From NCBI RefSeq assembly GCF_902459565.1, contig NZ_CABPSN010000012.1, positions 1 through 64,000 on the forward strand: a stretch of DNA of 64,000 bases, given 5' to 3'. How positions within the stretch are numbered: position 1 is the first letter of the stretch; every line of letters starts with the position of its first letter. Position numbers and translations under genes: made by a program. Below, one piece after another: positions 9,065 through 17,150 of the stretch. This DNA is from Pandoraea aquatica (GTDB lineage Bacteria > Pseudomonadota > Gammaproteobacteria > Burkholderiales > Burkholderiaceae). The notes beneath the pieces were generated by a model that had not been told where the DNA came from, did not search any database, and saw only the letters and a program-made list of their open reading frames with translations.

Positions 9065-10383
9065 TTCTGTGCATCCTTGTTTGCGGTTCTCTTCTTGAGC
9101 ACAACGGGCTCCCGTAAAATCCAGGTCACTCGTGTGCCTGCAGTCACTTCAACAACCGGGAACGTTTCCTTTGCGAAATTCAGGTAGAACTGGGAGAGCT
9201 GACTGGCGGCATGGTTAATGCCTTGCCCGACCGCCGTGCCGGCGAGGTAAGCCGGGTTTGGCAATGTGTAGCTTTGCTGCTGGCCATTTGCCGTGTTCGT
9301 GTTGTAGGACGGCACTGCTTGAGGTGCGAGCGCAGACCCCAATCCGGCGGCCATACCGCTGAGCGCGGATTGCATGAGCATGGTTCCCTGCTTGTTCACT
9401 ACACGGCCTGCGAGGCCGAGGGTCCCGTCGATGTCCACCGCGTATGCATTCACTTTTCCTTCAAACACTTCGCCGTTGCTGAAGATGCAACTAATGGCTT
9501 GCGAAGTCGCGTAGGCGCGTTCGGCACTGATGACTGCGACCGCTCCTCCACCGATGAAGCAGTTCTGCAGATCGGAGGACTTCCACGAGTTGGGCATGAT
9601 CGCGAGCCCCTTCACACGAGAAACGAACGGAGCGCCAACTTCCTCCATTTTTTTCACGTCGCCCGCAGCACCACCGTTCGAGCCGCTGGGCATGGCGTTG
9701 ATGCCGGTCAGCATCACCGCTTCAATGCCCGTGTACTTTGGCAACACGAGGTCGGGCCGCTTGCTTCCCTCGTCTTCGTTCGGCTCTTGCTTCACTGCAT
9801 CTGCCACCATCATCGGACGGGACGGTTCAGCGGGTGCAGGGTTCGCTTCGGGAAATCCGGCACCTTGGTTCGGTGCGGCTGCGCGGGCGGTATTGGGATC
9901 TGTTCGATCAAAGCTCACTGCCGCCGGGAGGTCCTTGCCCGGACCCGAAGGTGCCGTTGCGTCGGATCCGGGCGCTGCGGACGCAGCAGATGCGCCACCC
10001 GCAGGGGTGACCACCGTGATGTTGCCCATCTGAGCGCCTGCAGAATTGCCCCCTGGCGCACCTTGAGCCATGGCATCCATGCGTCGTCCTAGAGCACGGA
10101 TTTCAGCGGACAGATCCTCGAGCCCTTGATTACGCGAGGTTGTTGGCAAAACGCCGGCGAAACTCTGCGGCGCCGGCGCTGCCTGCGCCGATACCGGCGC
10201 AGAAGCTGCACCCTGGGTAGGCAATGCACTGGCTGTGCTCGGGGCCGGTGCAGGGGCGGTCATCTTTTTGTAAAGGATGTACCCGCTTCCCCCGATCAGA
10301 ACCGCGGCGATGAGCGCGCGGAACATCGGGGGCATGTCTTGCCATTCCTGCTTCTTTTGCGAGATGAACGACGGTGTCTCCAT
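9061..10383 (-). CDS. traB: TraB, VirB10-like core-complex protein
   Basis: Inner-to-outer-membrane spanning scaffold of the F-type channel, 440 aa (F TraB 475). One transmembrane helix (MFRALIAAVLIGGSGYILY) is followed by a long Pro/Ala-rich periplasmic linker (about residues 40-205). The C-terminal beta-barrel domain contains the TrbI/VirB10 motifs AVISAERAYATSQAISCIF and GLAGRVVNKQGTMLMQSALSGMAAG. The start ATG 10383 directly follows the traK stop. Confidence 0.95.
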   Translation of the reverse strand: METPSFISQKKQEWQDMPPMFRALIAAVLIGGSGYILYKKMTAPAPAPSTASALPTQGAASAPVSAQAAPAPQSFAGVLPTTSRNQGLEDLSAEIRALGRRMDAMAQGAPGGNSAGAQMGNITVVTPAGGASAASAAPGSDATAPSGPGKDLPAAVSFDRTDPNTARAAAPNQGAGFPEANPAPAEPSRPMMVADAVKQEPNEDEGSKRPDLVLPKYTGIEAVMLTGINAMPSGSNGGAAGDVKKMEEVGAPFVSRVKGLAIMPNSWKSSDLQNCFIGGGAVAVISAERAYATSQAISCIFSNGEVFEGKVNAYAVDIDGTLGLAGRVVNKQGTMLMQSALSGMAAGLGSALAPQAVPSYNTNTANGQQQSYTLPNPAYLAGTAVGQGINHAASQLSQFYLNFAKETFPVVEVTAGTRVTWILREPVVLKKRTANKDAQK

Positions 10384-10385
10384 GC

Positions 10386-11324
10386 TTACTTCCCCTCACG
10401 CTTTCGTGCGAGCACGATGACCTTGGTCTTCTCGCCAGGCGCGAGGACAGGCTTCGGAAAGATGCTGATCGCGAGCACGTTCGGCCCGTCAAATTCCTGC
10501 TCGCGCAATGTGGCACGTGCCTGGCCCGGATTGCGGACGGTGTACACATACACATCGCCTTCGCGGTCGCTGAAGCGGGAGTCGACCGTGACTACAAGCC
10601 CGTTCATTGCGATAGGCGGAAGGCTGATTTCGACTTGGGAGTACCCGTCCGGCGAGCGGCCGCGCGCTACCGTTTCCATGACGTCCTGGATGCGCGTTAT
10701 GTAGTCGCCACCGCTGGATTTAGCACGTTGTCCGCCCGAAACCGTACCGGTGTCGTCGGTAACCAAGATTGTTTGTGCCGAAATTTCTTTGGGGACGAGT
10801 TGCAGTCCAAGGGCGGGACCACCGCCAGGGGGCTCGATAAAGATCTGGCGCGGCTTGGCCGGCAGTGAGGGCCAGTAGACGTAAATATTGTTGCCCGACG
10901 CACGCCGCTCGATCTTGATATCGCTGGTCTGCACGATGAACGGATTCTTGAATGGCAACTGGATACGGTTCGGCTCATCGACGCTCAGATAGACCGTCTG
11001 GGATCCCCCGTTCGTCCAGCTGACCCTTTGTGCACGGGACGGGTCTATGGTGTCCAGGCTTTCGCCGGGCACCTTAAGCACGCCAGGAAGATCGATTTCC
11101 TTAGCCGGGGTGTCCTTCACGGCGATCGAGTGATCGACTTTCAGCGGATCCCGTCCCTTCTTGCTTGCCTTCGGCGGCGCCGGCGTCGGCTTCGACGCGA
11201 CCGGTCCGGGTTGGGCGAAGTCTGCAGTCGCGGGCATCCCGTCGGCACGGGCGTAAGGCGCCACGAGCTGCCCAAGCAGGACGACAAGCAGCGCGGGGAT
11301 ATGTCGGAGCGATCTGGTAATCAT
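10386..11324 (-). CDS. traK: TraK, VirB9-like secretin-type core protein
   Basis: Periplasmic outer-membrane-complex protein (312 aa; F TraK about 240). I place the start at ATG 11324, which overlaps the traE stop as ATGA and gives a clean signal peptide (MITRSLRHIPALLVVLLGQL). An upstream in-frame start at 11348 lies inside traE. After a Pro/Lys-rich linker (about 30-70) comes the domain with TNGGSQTVYLSVDEPNRIQL and LPAKPRQIFI, typical of the TraK N-terminal beta domain. The C-terminal part contains NVLAISIFPKPVLAPGEKT. Confidence 0.9.
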   Translation of the reverse strand: MITRSLRHIPALLVVLLGQLVAPYARADGMPATADFAQPGPVASKPTPAPPKASKKGRDPLKVDHSIAVKDTPAKEIDLPGVLKVPGESLDTIDPSRAQRVSWTNGGSQTVYLSVDEPNRIQLPFKNPFIVQTSDIKIERRASGNNIYVYWPSLPAKPRQIFIEPPGGGPALGLQLVPKEISAQTILVTDDTGTVSGGQRAKSSGGDYITRIQDVMETVARGRSPDGYSQVEISLPPIAMNGLVVTVDSRFSDREGDVYVYTVRNPGQARATLREQEFDGPNVLAISIFPKPVLAPGEKTKVIVLARKREGK

Positions 11325-11920
11325 TTTTTCGTTTGGGCCTCGATCCACTTACTGTTACGAACACGGTCACCCGGATACGAGACGACGTCGGTGATGACCA
11401 TCTGATAGTTGGAAAAGCTGACGGGATACTCGAAGACCCACGGTTCCGACGTGTCTTTGGCCGCGTTCACTGTGTGCAGATCGCCCTTCACAAACAGCAG
11501 ACCAAGCTTTTCGTCCAGGTCGAAGCCCCGAGTGACGAAGTAGTAGCTTCCAAGCTCCCGTTGAGTGCGCAACGTCGCCACCTTGTCGTCAATTGCCTTG
11601 CTGACCTTTGTGTACGCGTCAGGTGAAAGGAATGGCTGAATGAAGTGTTTGATGCTCTCCGCGTTGCTCGGATTTACAGAGGCGAGCATTGTCGTGACGG
11701 CTACTACGATGGCCTGTTTGGCGCCGACATCCATACCGCTCTTCTCGATCTTTGCGCCGTTAGGCATTCCAGGAACTTGATTCACGATGATCTCGTTCGT
11801 GAAGAAGACCTTGATCGATAGCACCAACATGGCCGCGGCGATCAGTGCGACGGCGGCGGTGAGGCGTCTGTTATCTCTGCTGAGTTCCGCCAGCGACTTG
11901 TTCCGCGTTGCGATTTCCAT
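11321..11920 (-). CDS. traE: TraE, VirB8-like inner-membrane protein
   Basis: Bitopic inner-membrane component of the F-type channel, 199 aa (F TraE 188). It has a short cytoplasmic N terminus, one transmembrane helix (RLTAAVALIAAAMLVLSIKV), then the periplasmic domain with YFVTRGFDLDEKLGLLFVKG and EPWVFEYPVSFSNYQM. The ATG at 11920 has AGGGAT about 6 nt upstream and follows the traL stop by 11 nt. The same frame is open to 12265, but that extension overlaps traL and has no family resemblance. Confidence 0.92.
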   Translation of the reverse strand: MEIATRNKSLAELSRDNRRLTAAVALIAAAMLVLSIKVFFTNEIIVNQVPGMPNGAKIEKSGMDVGAKQAIVVAVTTMLASVNPSNAESIKHFIQPFLSPDAYTKVSKAIDDKVATLRTQRELGSYYFVTRGFDLDEKLGLLFVKGDLHTVNAAKDTSEPWVFEYPVSFSNYQMVITDVVSYPGDRVRNSKWIEAQTKK

Positions 11921-11931
11921 GGACGATCCCT

Positions 11932-12294
11932 TTACTCTTCGACGTCTGTGAGACGGGCTACGATCCTTGCCGAACCCGGATTGATAATTCGTGCATCGCC
12001 CGAGAATGCTTCCCGCTGCGATCGGAAGCCCTTCGAGTACTTTGCCAACCCGTACTTGTAGAGTTCGACGCGGATAAAGCCGGGTAGGCGCTGGTCGCGC
12101 CATTGGATGTATTGCTTGTTCGCGAAATAGCCCGCCAACGGGATGCCAAGGTACGCGCCGGTTCCCCATACCTTCCCCGCGACGAGCGCGACGAAGATAC
12201 TCAGAATCAAGATGTAGGTGTCTTTGAATTCGACACCCAAAAAGGCGCTTTCCGCGCCGCCCCATTTGGGAATGTGGAAGGTCTTACTCGACAC
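11932..12294 (-). CDS. traL: TraL, small inner-membrane conjugation protein
   Basis: VirB3-like membrane protein, 120 aa (F TraL 91). The start is taken as GTG 12294, which has AAGGAG 8 nt upstream and overlaps the preceding stop by 11 nt. The frame reaches 12384, but that extension lies inside the upstream gene. Motifs: an N-terminal IPKWGGAES, two hydrophobic segments (DTYILILSIFVALVAGKVWG and AYLGIPLAGYFANK) and a basic end with GFIRVELYKYGLAKYSK. Head of the classical L-E-K-B-V gene order. Confidence 0.87.
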   Translation of the reverse strand: MSSKTFHIPKWGGAESAFLGVEFKDTYILILSIFVALVAGKVWGTGAYLGIPLAGYFANKQYIQWRDQRLPGFIRVELYKYGLAKYSKGFRSQREAFSGDARIINPGSARIVARLTDVEE

Positions 12295-12760
12295 GTTCGG
12301 CTCCTTCGCTCCAGCAAACCAAGTGTTCTTTCCAATCAAGAGAGTTGGCAAAGTTCGGCGTGGGAACGCACGTTCGGTCGCCAACGACGATTACTTTCGG
12401 CCAATTCAATTGGACGTTTTTATGCGCCGACGCTCGCCTGACTACGGACTTCCGACGGGCGGCTTCAATCTCCGCGAGCTTTGCGGCTCGAACTCGGAAC
12501 AGCGCATCCTCTTCCTGAGCACTGAAGAGCACGAAGTTCTGGCGGGGGACCTTGCCCAGCATGAATCGCTGGGCTCGCCTGCCGTCATCGATGCCATCCA
12601 CCGAATAGACGTAAATGCCAGCATTCGGTGGCACGACGACGGCCGCGCCTCCCGAGTACGGACCCTGCTCCGCAAAGTTCACTGACGAGCCTGTGGCAGC
12701 CATCGCACTACCGCTGGCTGCGCTCGATACCAACAAGATCAGTACGCCGTAGATTTTCAT
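12284..12760 (-). CDS. Periplasmic hypothetical protein of the tra operon
   Basis: I do not recognise this 158-aa protein. It has a signal peptide (MKIYGVLILLVSSAASGSAMA), a small predicted beta domain around VVVPPNAGIYVYSVDGIDDG, an Ala/Arg-rich helix, and two cysteines in the C-terminal half (TCVPTP and LVCWSEG) that could form a disulfide. It lies between trbC and traL. The upstream 35 bp is very AT-rich with TTTCAA, 16 bp, TAAAAT, which could be an internal promoter (weak evidence). A role in the periplasmic part of the channel is inferred only from the signal peptide and position. Confidence 0.75.
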   Translation of the reverse strand: MKIYGVLILLVSSAASGSAMAATGSSVNFAEQGPYSGGAAVVVPPNAGIYVYSVDGIDDGRRAQRFMLGKVPRQNFVLFSAQEEDALFRVRAAKLAEIEAARRKSVVRRASAHKNVQLNWPKVIVVGDRTCVPTPNFANSLDWKEHLVCWSEGAERVE

Positions 12761-12795
12761 AAATTAAATTTTAATCTAAAAAGGACGTATTGAAA

Positions 12796-13305
12796 TTAAA
12801 ATTTGTTGCCGTATGTGTTGGTGTACACGCTCTTCGCATAGTCGCGTGCAGCCTGAATCTTGGAATCCTGCGCAAAGTATTTGAGGGCTTGCGCCAGACT
12901 GATATTTCCGGACACCTTCGAGTACTCACTTGCGGCCTCCCCACTTCCTCGAGCGACCACGAAGGAGGGGGCCGTCTTCACCTGATACCTCCTCGTCAAA
13001 ACGGGGTCTACGATCCATCTCCCCGGTTGCTTTGCACAGCAAATGTTGTTGATTTGAGCGACATAAGCTTGCGTTGAGGTCAGCGTGTTATCCCCACCAC
13101 TGAATCCAGTAAGAACGATGACGGAGCGCGACAGACTGGCCTCGCGTGCCAGCGCAATGACTGACTGCTGAGGCATGTCGGTCGAAATAAAGATGAACGT
13201 GTTCCATGGCGCGGTCATCGACTGGAGCAATGGCGCGTCTGCTTGCTGCGCATTGACCCCGGTAACGGCCAGCGTCAGTGAAATAAGGCTGAGGAGCTTT
13301 TTCAT
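12796..13305 (-). CDS. trbC: TrbC-like periplasmic pilus assembly protein
   Basis: Periplasmic protein of 169 aa with a signal peptide ending VTGVNA|QQA. The thioredoxin-like TrbC (F-type) pattern is visible: NTFIFISTDMPQQSVIALAREA, then SVIVLTGFSGGDN, then WIVDPVLTRRYQVKTAPSFVV. A CC pair occurs in INNICCAKQPG. F TrbC is about 212 aa and forms a set with TraW and TraU; here traW, traU and trbC are consecutive. Start ATG 13305, 10 nt after the traU stop. Confidence 0.87.
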   Translation of the reverse strand: MKKLLSLISLTLAVTGVNAQQADAPLLQSMTAPWNTFIFISTDMPQQSVIALAREASLSRSVIVLTGFSGGDNTLTSTQAYVAQINNICCAKQPGRWIVDPVLTRRYQVKTAPSFVVARGSGEAASEYSKVSGNISLAQALKYFAQDSKIQAARDYAKSVYTNTYGNKF

Positions 13306-13314
13306 GCTTGTTCT

Positions 13315-14343
13315 CTAGTTGGCCAATGACGTAGTTGCACAGCAATCTTTCCGCTGGAACACGATGTATCCGTAGTCTTTGTCCTGCGGCCGAGCTGCTC
13401 CCATTTCTTGGAATGGGAGCGGCCGTCCAATAGGTGTGCAGAGGTTGTCTGGGAAAGGGAAAACGCGGTTTGTTTTGTATTGGCGTTTGTCCATGACGAG
13501 CTGAGGAACACCCAAGGCACCGCACGAGTTGAGTGCTTCCTGGCCAGCCGTTGCTTGCCCTGCCCCTGCTGCGTGCAGCTTGGCGAAAAGACGGGCAATC
13601 ATCAGGTGCGATACCTGCTCCGGCGTATTTGCGATGGCCACGTTCCCATTGAGCGGGTACATGGGTCCCCACGCTCCGGCAACCCAAAAGAGGATTTCCA
13701 ACGGGAATCCCACAGTCGCAGAGATAGCGTCCGGCAGTTCAGCTGCTACGCTGGGTACTCCGGCGAACGGATATGCGTAGGGGGTGAGCATCAGCGAAAG
13801 TGCATCGTCATTCCACGTTGGATCCGCCCAGCTGAGAAACGGCACGTCGAACGACCGATTGTCGAGGCACGGGTTGTTCACCACTACGCCTAACGCCGTC
13901 ATGATGGGGTTCACATACTCGTTGACATGCATGAAGGCAGACTTTCGCCTCCCTTTGAGAGCGCCTGTAGTCGTCTTCTCACCGCCGTATTCCGCGGCGT
14001 TGTATGGCGTATTGATATCGATCCCGCCAAGCAAGGGCATGCAGCCCGGCTTATTCGTTGTGTCCACCATGTAGCGCGGCTCCCATAGGGACACTGGTGT
14101 ACCAACGCCCAGGTTGTTGGCGCACACGCAGATTGGCGCGCCGCTCACGCCTGTGGAGTAGTCTTCGCTCGATCCGCCGAGGTTCACGAACCCCCCCATG
14201 ATCGAAATCGGGAAGATGCAGTCGTAGCAGACGTCGGTGATGAGGTTTGGGAAGCTGCCGTTGCACATCTGTTGAGATTGCGCTGTGCTGGTGATGCAAA
14301 GACCAGCAAGGACGGCCACGATGATTCGGATGAGCTTCGTCAA
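13315..14343 (-). CDS. traU: TraU, cysteine-rich periplasmic conjugation protein
   Basis: 342 aa (F TraU 330), needed for DNA transfer and pilus assembly. Signal peptide, then QMCNGSFPNLITDVCYDCIF, ISIMGGFVNLGG and GAPICVCANNLGVGTPVSLWEPR, all hallmark TraU stretches with paired cysteines. Near the C terminus KDYGYIVFQRKDCC is also typical. The many cysteines explain why a DsbC gene is carried upstream in the same operon. It overlaps the traW stop by ATGA. Confidence 0.96.
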   Translation of the reverse strand: MTKLIRIIVAVLAGLCITSTAQSQQMCNGSFPNLITDVCYDCIFPISIMGGFVNLGGSSEDYSTGVSGAPICVCANNLGVGTPVSLWEPRYMVDTTNKPGCMPLLGGIDINTPYNAAEYGGEKTTTGALKGRRKSAFMHVNEYVNPIMTALGVVVNNPCLDNRSFDVPFLSWADPTWNDDALSLMLTPYAYPFAGVPSVAAELPDAISATVGFPLEILFWVAGAWGPMYPLNGNVAIANTPEQVSHLMIARLFAKLHAAGAGQATAGQEALNSCGALGVPQLVMDKRQYKTNRVFPFPDNLCTPIGRPLPFQEMGAARPQDKDYGYIVFQRKDCCATTSLAN

Positions 14344-15014
14344 TTTGCTCCTCCCATTCCAAACTCGATTGCCAGTTTGTCACCACGCTGCGACAGGGCC
14401 ACAGGCACTCTATTGATCTCGATGCCGTAGAGCATTGAGAGGCTGTTGATGATCATCTTTCGTTGGTCGAAATAGAACGGGACGCCCATCCCACCGTGCC
14501 ACGGGACATCCCGGTACTTCACGCGTAACGCATACGGTGAGCCAGCAGTAAGGACGATCTTCAAGGACTCGGTCTGGCTCCTTTTGATCGCATACGCAAC
14601 CTGCCTCTGGTCGTTGCCGTCAATGAAGATCAGTCCCGTCGTTAGCGGCATGATCTTGAGAGGCTCGATGATCGTTCCGCGCTTTACGATGACCCGGCCA
14701 GTCTGATCTTTGTAGTCGCTGGGAATGGCGAACCTGAGTGAGCGCAATTCCGTCGCATTGGTGTAGTCGCTCTTGATACCGAGTGAGGCCGGATTCTTGA
14801 TCGAAGCTATCGTGCGATCCCGATAGTCTTGCCAGAAGCGGTCAAGTTCGCCGTTTGCTTGCTTCTTCCGCATTACGTCCTTCATCTGTTCGGCGGCATC
14901 GCGATCAAGGGTGTACGTTTGCGATTTGACGCCCAGATCTTCGGCGATTGCGATTGCGGTCGAGCACACGGCAATGGCCGCAAGCACCAGTTGCTTGAGG
15001 GGGATGGGTTTCAT
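14340..15014 (-). CDS. traW: TraW, periplasmic pilus assembly protein
   Basis: 224 aa (F TraW 210) with a signal peptide ending AIAIAEDLG. The TraW signature is clear: RDRTIASIKNPASLGI, RLVDP-like replacement GRVIVKRGTIIEPLKIMPL, LIFIDGNDQRQVAYA, and the end motif YFDQRKMIINSLSMLYGIEI plus VPVALSQRGDKLAI. It acts with TrbC and TraU in the periplasm. It overlaps both neighbours by a few bases, so the block is translationally coupled. Confidence 0.96.
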   Translation of the reverse strand: MKPIPLKQLVLAAIAVCSTAIAIAEDLGVKSQTYTLDRDAAEQMKDVMRKKQANGELDRFWQDYRDRTIASIKNPASLGIKSDYTNATELRSLRFAIPSDYKDQTGRVIVKRGTIIEPLKIMPLTTGLIFIDGNDQRQVAYAIKRSQTESLKIVLTAGSPYALRVKYRDVPWHGGMGVPFYFDQRKMIINSLSMLYGIEINRVPVALSQRGDKLAIEFGMGGAN

Positions 15015-15526
15015 TGGAGCACCAACAAGGTGGGGCGCGACTGTTGCGCTTGGGATGGACTTCGAGCCCGGCTGGAGGGGGGCTGGATTGGATGCTTGAT
15101 GTTCTCGTATGCACGCTTGACCAGCTTCGCGTACTCGTTCCTGGCGTTCTCCTTGTCCGGCTTAATGCCAGCGCCGTAGGCCCCAACAGCGCGCCAGGTG
15201 TTTCCATACATTCTGATGAAGTCGGCGAGCAGGACTGAAGCGACGTTGACATTGGTGCAGGCGTCAAACAGATCGCGTTCGTAGATGCCGTACTTTCTCA
15301 GCCACCCTAGGTGGAACGGCATGATCTGCATCAGGCCGATCGCATTGGAGTCTTTGTTGACGACGTGTGGTCGGAAATTGGACTCCACTTTCCCGATCGC
15401 ACGTAAGAGATTGACGTCCAAGTTGCGCTGCGCCGCAGCGCGAACAAAGCAATCGTCAATCCCTGCGTGAGCTGCGTTGAATGCGAGCGTCGCTAGTAAC
15501 GCAGCGGCCGTGAGCAGCCGCTTCAT
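15011..15526 (-). CDS. Lytic transglycosylase (SLT, VirB1-like)
   Basis: Periplasmic muramidase that opens peptidoglycan locally for channel assembly, 171 aa. Signal peptide (MKRLLTAAALLATLAFNAAHA), catalytic Glu in LLRAIGKVESNFRP (about residue 48), then NAIGLMQIMPFHL and RAVGAYGAGIKP, the standard SLT blocks. The length matches the F orf169/P19 family. The C terminus is basic and Pro/Gln-rich. The stop overlaps the traW start. Confidence 0.95.
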   Translation of the reverse strand: MKRLLTAAALLATLAFNAAHAGIDDCFVRAAAQRNLDVNLLRAIGKVESNFRPHVVNKDSNAIGLMQIMPFHLGWLRKYGIYERDLFDACTNVNVASVLLADFIRMYGNTWRAVGAYGAGIKPDKENARNEYAKLVKRAYENIKHPIQPPSSRARSPSQAQQSRPTLLVLQ

Positions 15527-15777
15527 GGGGCGCCCCGTCGTAACCCGGCCCGCGCAATCAAGCGGACCAGCGCGAAGGTACCGAGGGCGAGTTCCGTAGC
15601 TATCGCAGCGAAGAAAAGGTAGAACGCCGACGCCAGAAAGAACGGAGCGACAGGCCCCATGCCACTGGCGGTGGCAAGCATGAACATGCCTGTTGCGACC
15701 AGTGCGACAGCCGCCACATGGATCGCCGTGTTGGGGCCACGTGTCGCCAAGGATTCGAGGACGAGGCGAACGTTCAT
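15523..15777 (-). CDS. Small two-helix membrane protein of the tra operon
   Basis: Unrecognised 84-aa protein. The start is ATG 15777, which overlaps the dsbC stop (ATGA); a longer reading into dsbC is rejected. It begins MNVRLVLESLATRGPNTAIH and has two hydrophobic segments (VAAVALVATGMFMLATASG and VAPFFLASAFYLFFAAIATELALG) and a basic C terminus. It is coupled on both sides (dsbC, transglycosylase), so it probably serves the channel. No function is assigned. Confidence 0.7.
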   Translation of the reverse strand: MNVRLVLESLATRGPNTAIHVAAVALVATGMFMLATASGMGPVAPFFLASAFYLFFAAIATELALGTFALVRLIARAGLRRGAP

Positions 15778-16559
15778 TTCTTTGCCCCCTTCAGCGCCGT
15801 GTGTGACTTCGCAAGCTGCGCTTCGATGCGTTCTGCCGGCACTGCACCGGGAATCAACGCACCATCTTCGAACACCAGCGCGGGAGTCCCGGCAATTCGC
15901 CACTTTTCTCCGAGCGCGAGATTTCGAGCAATGGGGTTTGCACATACGGGCTGCACGGGTTGCCCGTGATTTCGCAAGTAATCACGCCAAGACGCCATCA
16001 ACTGGCCAGGAGCGGCGAGCTTGGCGAGATCTTGGTAATCGCGCCACGCCTGTGCCCGGTCCGCTTGACACCAGATCGCTTCTGAAACACCAGGTGCGTT
16101 GGGGTGAAGTTGAGCCAGTGGAAACGGGAAGATGTAGATGGTCACGTCGGTGAGCTGGCTGAGGCTGCCTTCGAGCGACCGGCAGTACGGGCAATCGGGA
16201 TCGGAGAAGACAAACAGACGGCGGGAGCCGTTGCCGAATTTGATGGCATCGTTGAGATCGAGCTGCGACACGTCGAGCTTGGGCCGACTTTCTTCGCTCT
16301 TCGCTTGAAGGGCTGCTGTCAGCGACCGGTTGTTCTTCAGGTCTACGACATTCCCTGCAATCAGGATCGACATATCGTCGCGGACGAAATAGATCTCCCC
16401 CCCCTTCACTACTGAGTAGAAGCCGGGGAATGCCCGCTCAATTTTCGCGCCCTGTGCAGCGGGAAATTTCTTGACGAAATCCTCTTTGAAGCCCGCATGC
16501 GAGCTGAGTGCGTAGGCGCAGCAAACCGACGCTGCTAAAAATTTCCAGAGAGTTCGCAT
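15774..16559 (-). CDS. dsbC: DsbC-like thiol:disulfide isomerase
   Basis: Periplasmic disulfide isomerase of 261 aa with signal peptide. The N-terminal dimerisation domain shows FPGFYSVVKGGEIYFVRDD; the catalytic thioredoxin domain has FSDPDCPYCRSLEG (CPYC) and the cis-Pro loop IAGTPALVFEDGALIPG. Plasmid-borne DsbC enzymes mature cysteine-rich Tra proteins; TraU, TraH and TraV here are obvious substrates (inference). Near the promoter end of the operon. Confidence 0.95.
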   Translation of the reverse strand: MRTLWKFLAASVCCAYALSSHAGFKEDFVKKFPAAQGAKIERAFPGFYSVVKGGEIYFVRDDMSILIAGNVVDLKNNRSLTAALQAKSEESRPKLDVSQLDLNDAIKFGNGSRRLFVFSDPDCPYCRSLEGSLSQLTDVTIYIFPFPLAQLHPNAPGVSEAIWCQADRAQAWRDYQDLAKLAAPGQLMASWRDYLRNHGQPVQPVCANPIARNLALGEKWRIAGTPALVFEDGALIPGAVPAERIEAQLAKSHTALKGAKK

Positions 16560-16662
16560 ATCTGTTTATTCCTTGGTGAGTTTGACGTGGTGCTGCGCGG
16601 CACGCCCAGTGCCTGCCTTGCTGTTGGAACTTTCGGATTCTTGGTTTGGCAGCGAATTCTGA

Positions 16663-17001
16663 TCAAACCTGCTGGGCGTAGTTGTTGAAGATCACCAGGC
16701 CGTAGAACAGCACGACCAGTGAAAGGCAAACGGTGAATTCGAGTTCGTAAACGCCCTTGTGCTTCCGCCAGTAGAGGAACCAAACGGCAACGGCAGCCAT
16801 TGTGGCGAGCTTGATCAAGGACACCGCGAGGCTGAAGCCGATGAACCGCCCGAGCCAGACAAGGAGGTCATTCGCCTCCGTCGAGGTTGGAGGGGCAGTG
16901 AGCGTGCTGTGCCAATCGAGTACTTGAAGGACAGCAATCATCGCGAGAAGGACAGGTGTGCGATTTTTAATTGCTGTCTGAACCGCCTGACTAAGTTTCA
17001 T
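16663..17001 (-). CDS. Small polytopic membrane protein, first gene of the tra operon
   Basis: 112 aa with three to four hydrophobic segments (TPVLLAMIAVLQVLDWHSTL, FIGFSLAVSLIKLATMAAVA, LEFTVCLSLVVLFYGLVIF). The QVLDWHSTL motif near the first helix resembles the D-x-x-ST signature of DUF5658-like small membrane proteins, but this is only a resemblance. It is the first gene after the divergent promoter region, about 100 bp before dsbC. Function unknown. Confidence 0.7.
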   Translation of the reverse strand: MKLSQAVQTAIKNRTPVLLAMIAVLQVLDWHSTLTAPPTSTEANDLLVWLGRFIGFSLAVSLIKLATMAAVAVWFLYWRKHKGVYELEFTVCLSLVVLFYGLVIFNNYAQQV

Positions 17002-17150
17002 TGACGACCCCGGCTGATGTTTCCCATCTGGTACGTTTCTGCGTTTCGATTTTTTAAATTATAATCTGTTCGACGCGATAGTAACTCAACATGTTGCACA
17101 GCTGCAACCCGGCACTGTGCCCTCCATAAACTGATACGGAGTAGAAAACA
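17002..17150. promoter_or_regulatory. Divergent promoter region between tra operon and zeta-like gene
   Basis: 149 bp between divergent genes. The only strongly AT-rich stretch is TTTTTTAAATTATAATCTG near 17050-17069. ATTATAAT is its own reverse complement, so it offers a -10 hexamer (TATAAT) on both strands. No good -35 is seen at 16-18 bp; on the minus strand TTGAGT lies 20 bp away. A shared divergent promoter is likely, but its exact elements are uncertain. Confidence 0.4.

Noticed and set aside
9211-10092. 293-codon plus-strand frame
   Set aside because: Antisense to traB; no motif or ribosome site.
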